A stretch of DNA of 34,310 nt from JAOTWJ01 sp036398175 (GTDB taxonomy: Bacteria; Gemmatimonadota; Gemmatimonadetes; Gemmatimonadales; GWC2-71-9): assembly GCA_036398175.1 (NCBI GenBank), contig DASWHL010000084.1, positions 1-34,310 of the forward strand, read 5' to 3'. How positions within the stretch are numbered: position 1 is the stretch's first letter; each line of letters begins with the position of its first letter. This document shows, piece after piece, positions 32,145-34,310 of this stretch. The position numbers were made by a program, and so were the translations under genes. Under the pieces are notes generated by a model. The model saw only the letters and a list, made by a program, of their open reading frames with translations. It made no database searches and was not told where the DNA came from.

Positions 32145-33743
32145 ATGACCGGCTCCGCGCCGCTCGACCAGCTGCTGGAGTCGTATCTCGACCTCCGGTG
32201 GCATCTCGATCCCGTGGAGGGCTCGGGAGCGGGACGCACGGCGGACGACGGCCGCCTCGGGTCCTTCTCCGACGAGAGCGTCCGACCGCATCTCGCCGCA
32301 CTCCGGGCGCTCATGATGGCGGTCGAGCGGCTCGACGTGGAGGGCCTGGACGAGGAGATTGACCGCACCGCGCTGCTCTACGACATCCGCGTCGCGGAGC
32401 ACCGGTTCGGACGAGAGCGGCCGCACCGGCGGGATCCCGGCCTGTGGACTGGCCACGTGCTCGAGGGGCTGTACCAGCTCCTGGTGGCGCGGGACCGCGA
32501 CCCCGTGACCTTCGCGCGGTCGGCCGCCGGGCGGCTCGCCGCGATGCCCGGCTTCGTGGACGAGGCGTGCGGCACGCTGGCCGCCTGCCCGCGCGTCCTC
32601 ACGGAAGGCGCCCTGGCGTCGGTGCGCCCCGGGACGGATCTCGTGGATGAGATCGAGCGGTCCCTGAACGGCGGCGGCCACGCGCCACCGGACCTTGCCG
32701 CGCTGGCAACCGCGGCGCGGGAGTCGTTGGTGCGGTTCGAAAGCCATCTCGCCGGGCTGCTGCAATCCGCATCGCCGGAGGAGCCCTGGGGTGTGGGGCG
32801 GGAGGCACTCGAGTTCCGGCTCGCGCACCAGCACGCGTTGAGGGCGTCAACGGCGGAGTTGCTGCGGTACGCGGCCGGGTTGATCGAAGAGACCGAACGC
32901 GACCTGACCACCCTCGCCCGGACGCTGGGCGGCGCGCCATGGCCGGACGTCCTGAATCGCCTGCGCGAAGACCAGTTGGACGGGGCCGGGCTCGTCGCCG
33001 CGTACGAGCAGGCCATGCAGCGGGCGCGTGAACACGTGCGGACGCACGGCCTGGCGCCGGTGTCGGAAGACGCGCTCGAGGTGTCCCTGACGCCCGCGTA
33101 TGCGGCGCCGTGGACCCCGGTGGCCGCGTACCTGCCGCCGGGTCCGCTGGCTCGCAACCGCACCGGGCGGTTTTTCGTGACCGCGCCTGATGGGCGCGGG
33201 GTCGGTGAGCATCCCAGGGCCAGCCTGGCCTCGATCGCGGTGCACGAGGGCTTTCCCGGCCACCACCTGCATTTCTCGAGCGTCTACGCTTCGCCCCGGC
33301 CGGTACGCCGCTTCCTCCTCACGTCCACCACCGTGGAGGGATGGGCCCTGTACTGCGAAGGGATGATGGACGAGACCGGGTTCTATACCTGCCCGGAGGA
33401 ACGGTTTTTCCGCCAGGTTGCCCTCCTGTGGCGGGCGCTGCGCATCCCGATGGACGTGGGCGTGCACACGGGCGCGCTGACGTACGAGGACGCCGTGGGC
33501 CTCGTCAGCAGCCGGCTCCACGTGCCGCGCGCGCGCGCGGAGGCCGAGGTCCGGCGTGCCTACGCTTCGCCCTCGGGGCTCCTCGCGTACGCCGTGGGAC
33601 GGCGGGAGCTGATGGGTCTGCGGACGGCCTATGAGGGCTCGGCGGGCTCGGCGGCGAGCCTGCGGAGTTTCCACGACGCGCTGTTCGCCTACGGCGCCCT
33701 GCCGTGGAGTCTGATGCGCTGGGGCCTTGGGCTGAGTGGCTGA
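32145..33743 (+). CDS. DUF885-family metallopeptidase-like protein
   Basis: 532 residues from the ATG at 32145. The zinc-like site is HEGFPGHH (H367, E368, H373, H374), followed by the second conserved block EGWALYCEGMMDE (398 on), as in DUF885 proteins, which are distant M32-like carboxypeptidase relatives. No signal peptide, so cytoplasmic unless exported otherwise. The in-frame open stretch upstream belongs to a GNAT remnant and is not included. No ribosome binding site is obvious before 32145, so the start is moderately certain. Confidence 0.82.
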   Translation: MTGSAPLDQLLESYLDLRWHLDPVEGSGAGRTADDGRLGSFSDESVRPHLAALRALMMAVERLDVEGLDEEIDRTALLYDIRVAEHRFGRERPHRRDPGLWTGHVLEGLYQLLVARDRDPVTFARSAAGRLAAMPGFVDEACGTLAACPRVLTEGALASVRPGTDLVDEIERSLNGGGHAPPDLAALATAARESLVRFESHLAGLLQSASPEEPWGVGREALEFRLAHQHALRASTAELLRYAAGLIEETERDLTTLARTLGGAPWPDVLNRLREDQLDGAGLVAAYEQAMQRAREHVRTHGLAPVSEDALEVSLTPAYAAPWTPVAAYLPPGPLARNRTGRFFVTAPDGRGVGEHPRASLASIAVHEGFPGHHLHFSSVYASPRPVRRFLLTSTTVEGWALYCEGMMDETGFYTCPEERFFRQVALLWRALRIPMDVGVHTGALTYEDAVGLVSSRLHVPRARAEAEVRRAYASPSGLLAYAVGRRELMGLRTAYEGSAGSAASLRSFHDALFAYGALPWSLMRWGLGLSG

Positions 33744-34310
33744 GCGCGGCGCCGCGCCGCGCGCCCCGCGGCTGCCCCCGGTGGTGCTGGGTCTGGGGGT
33801 GGTGTCGTTCCTCAACGACGTCGCAAGCGAGATGGTCTATCCCCTGCTGCCGCTGCTGATCACGCGGGGGCTCGGGGCGGGGGCGCTGGCGCTGGGCGCC
33901 CTGGACGGGATCGCGGACGCGGTGTCGGCCGCGGTGAAGCTCGGGGCGGGCTGGCTGAGCGACCGGCCCGCGTGGCGACGCCCGCTGATCGTAGGGGGGT
34001 ATGTCGCGGCCGCCGTCACCCGCCCGCTGATGGCCGCGGCGGGCGCCGCCTGGCACGTCGTTGCCCTGCGTGCCGCGGACCGCGTGGGCAAGGGGGCCCG
34101 GAATCCCCCGCGCGATGCGGTGATTGCCGACGCGGCGGCCGCGCCGCTCCGGGGCCGCGCCTTCGGCTTCCACCGGGCCATGGACCACGCGGGGGCCACG
34201 GTGGGGCCGCTCGTGGCCGGGGGCCTGATGGCGGCGTTCGCGTTCCGCGCGGAAACGGTGATCCTGTGGAGCGCGGTGCCGGGCCTGCTGGCCGTGCTCG
34301 TCGCCGCGAT
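33736..34310 (+). CDS. MFS transporter, N-terminal part (runs off window)
   Basis: The GTG at 33736 overlaps the DUF885 stop by eight bases. About 191 codons are visible and no stop is reached. The N-terminal helix VVLGLGVVSFLNDVASEMVY and the loop DRVGKGARNPPRDAVIAD are marks of an MFS group common near metal or drug resistance genes. The loop after helix 2 has GWLSDRPAWRRPL, the MFS motif A position. Six helices are in view. Substrate unknown. Confidence 0.8.
   Translation, partial: MAERGAAPRAPRLPPVVLGLGVVSFLNDVASEMVYPLLPLLITRGLGAGALALGALDGIADAVSAAVKLGAGWLSDRPAWRRPLIVGGYVAAAVTRPLMAAAGAAWHVVALRAADRVGKGARNPPRDAVIADAAAAPLRGRAFGFHRAMDHAGATVGPLVAGGLMAAFAFRAETVILWSAVPGLLAVLVAA

Noticed and set aside
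1..34310. CRISPR arrays, tRNA or rRNA genes
   Set aside because: No regularly spaced repeats and no recognisable tRNA arms or rRNA stretches were seen by eye; a dedicated scan could still find a tRNA.

Overview
This window is high-GC bacterial chromosome. It most likely comes from Gemmatimonadota or a close relative. The reasons are two secreted proteins related to the GWxTD family, a HlyD adaptor paired with stand-alone MacB/FtsX-type permeases, many GTG/TTG starts, and tightly overlapping genes. The taxonomic call is inference; no rRNA gene is present.

Left part (1-12.2 kb): an accessory-looking stretch. It opens with an IS91-type transposase remnant and a GWxTD-like secreted protein. Next come a C-terminal scrap of glnS, a lipoprotein gene broken by an in-frame TGA, a glycine-rich membrane protein, a frameshifted XRE regulator scrap, and a MntA-type nucleotidyltransferase whose HepT partner is reduced to a few codons. 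A DMT exporter and a secreted amidohydrolase follow. Then come a vapBC module with a palindromic operator over its start, a second nucleotidyltransferase with a small helical partner, a lipoprotein di-haem cytochrome c peroxidase, an NTF2-like lipoprotein and an aldehyde dehydrogenase tail.

Middle part (12.2-24.3 kb): a yybP-ykoY manganese riboswitch, with its own promoter and terminator, precedes htpX and a terC/alx gene. Next are a NhaC Na+/H+ antiporter divergent from a DAACS dicarboxylate/amino-acid symporter, then a HlyD-permease-permease operon without an ATPase. Divergent from that operon is a second GWxTD-like protein, which converges on a MoxR ATPase.

Right part (24.4-34.3 kb): the Fo part of ATP synthase plus delta (atpZ-atpI-atpB-atpE-atpF-atpH) lies behind a near-consensus Rex (NADH-sensing repressor) operator. 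It ends at a perfect hairpin, with no atpAGDC. A beta-hydroxyacid dehydrogenase follows. Then comes a chain of overlapping genes: a 16-cysteine ferredoxin, a cupin, a sugar-nucleotide pyrophosphorylase, a YtxJ-like redox protein, a nucleotidyltransferase-GGCT fusion and a decayed cation-efflux gene. A GNAT scrap, a DUF885 peptidase-like gene and the start of an MFS transporter close the window.

The most interesting points are the Mn riboswitch in front of a membrane protease plus TerC, the Rex site on a split atp operon, the nucleotidyltransferase-GGCT fusion inside a redox/sugar operon, and the many decayed genes, several visible only as short coding remnants between intact genes.
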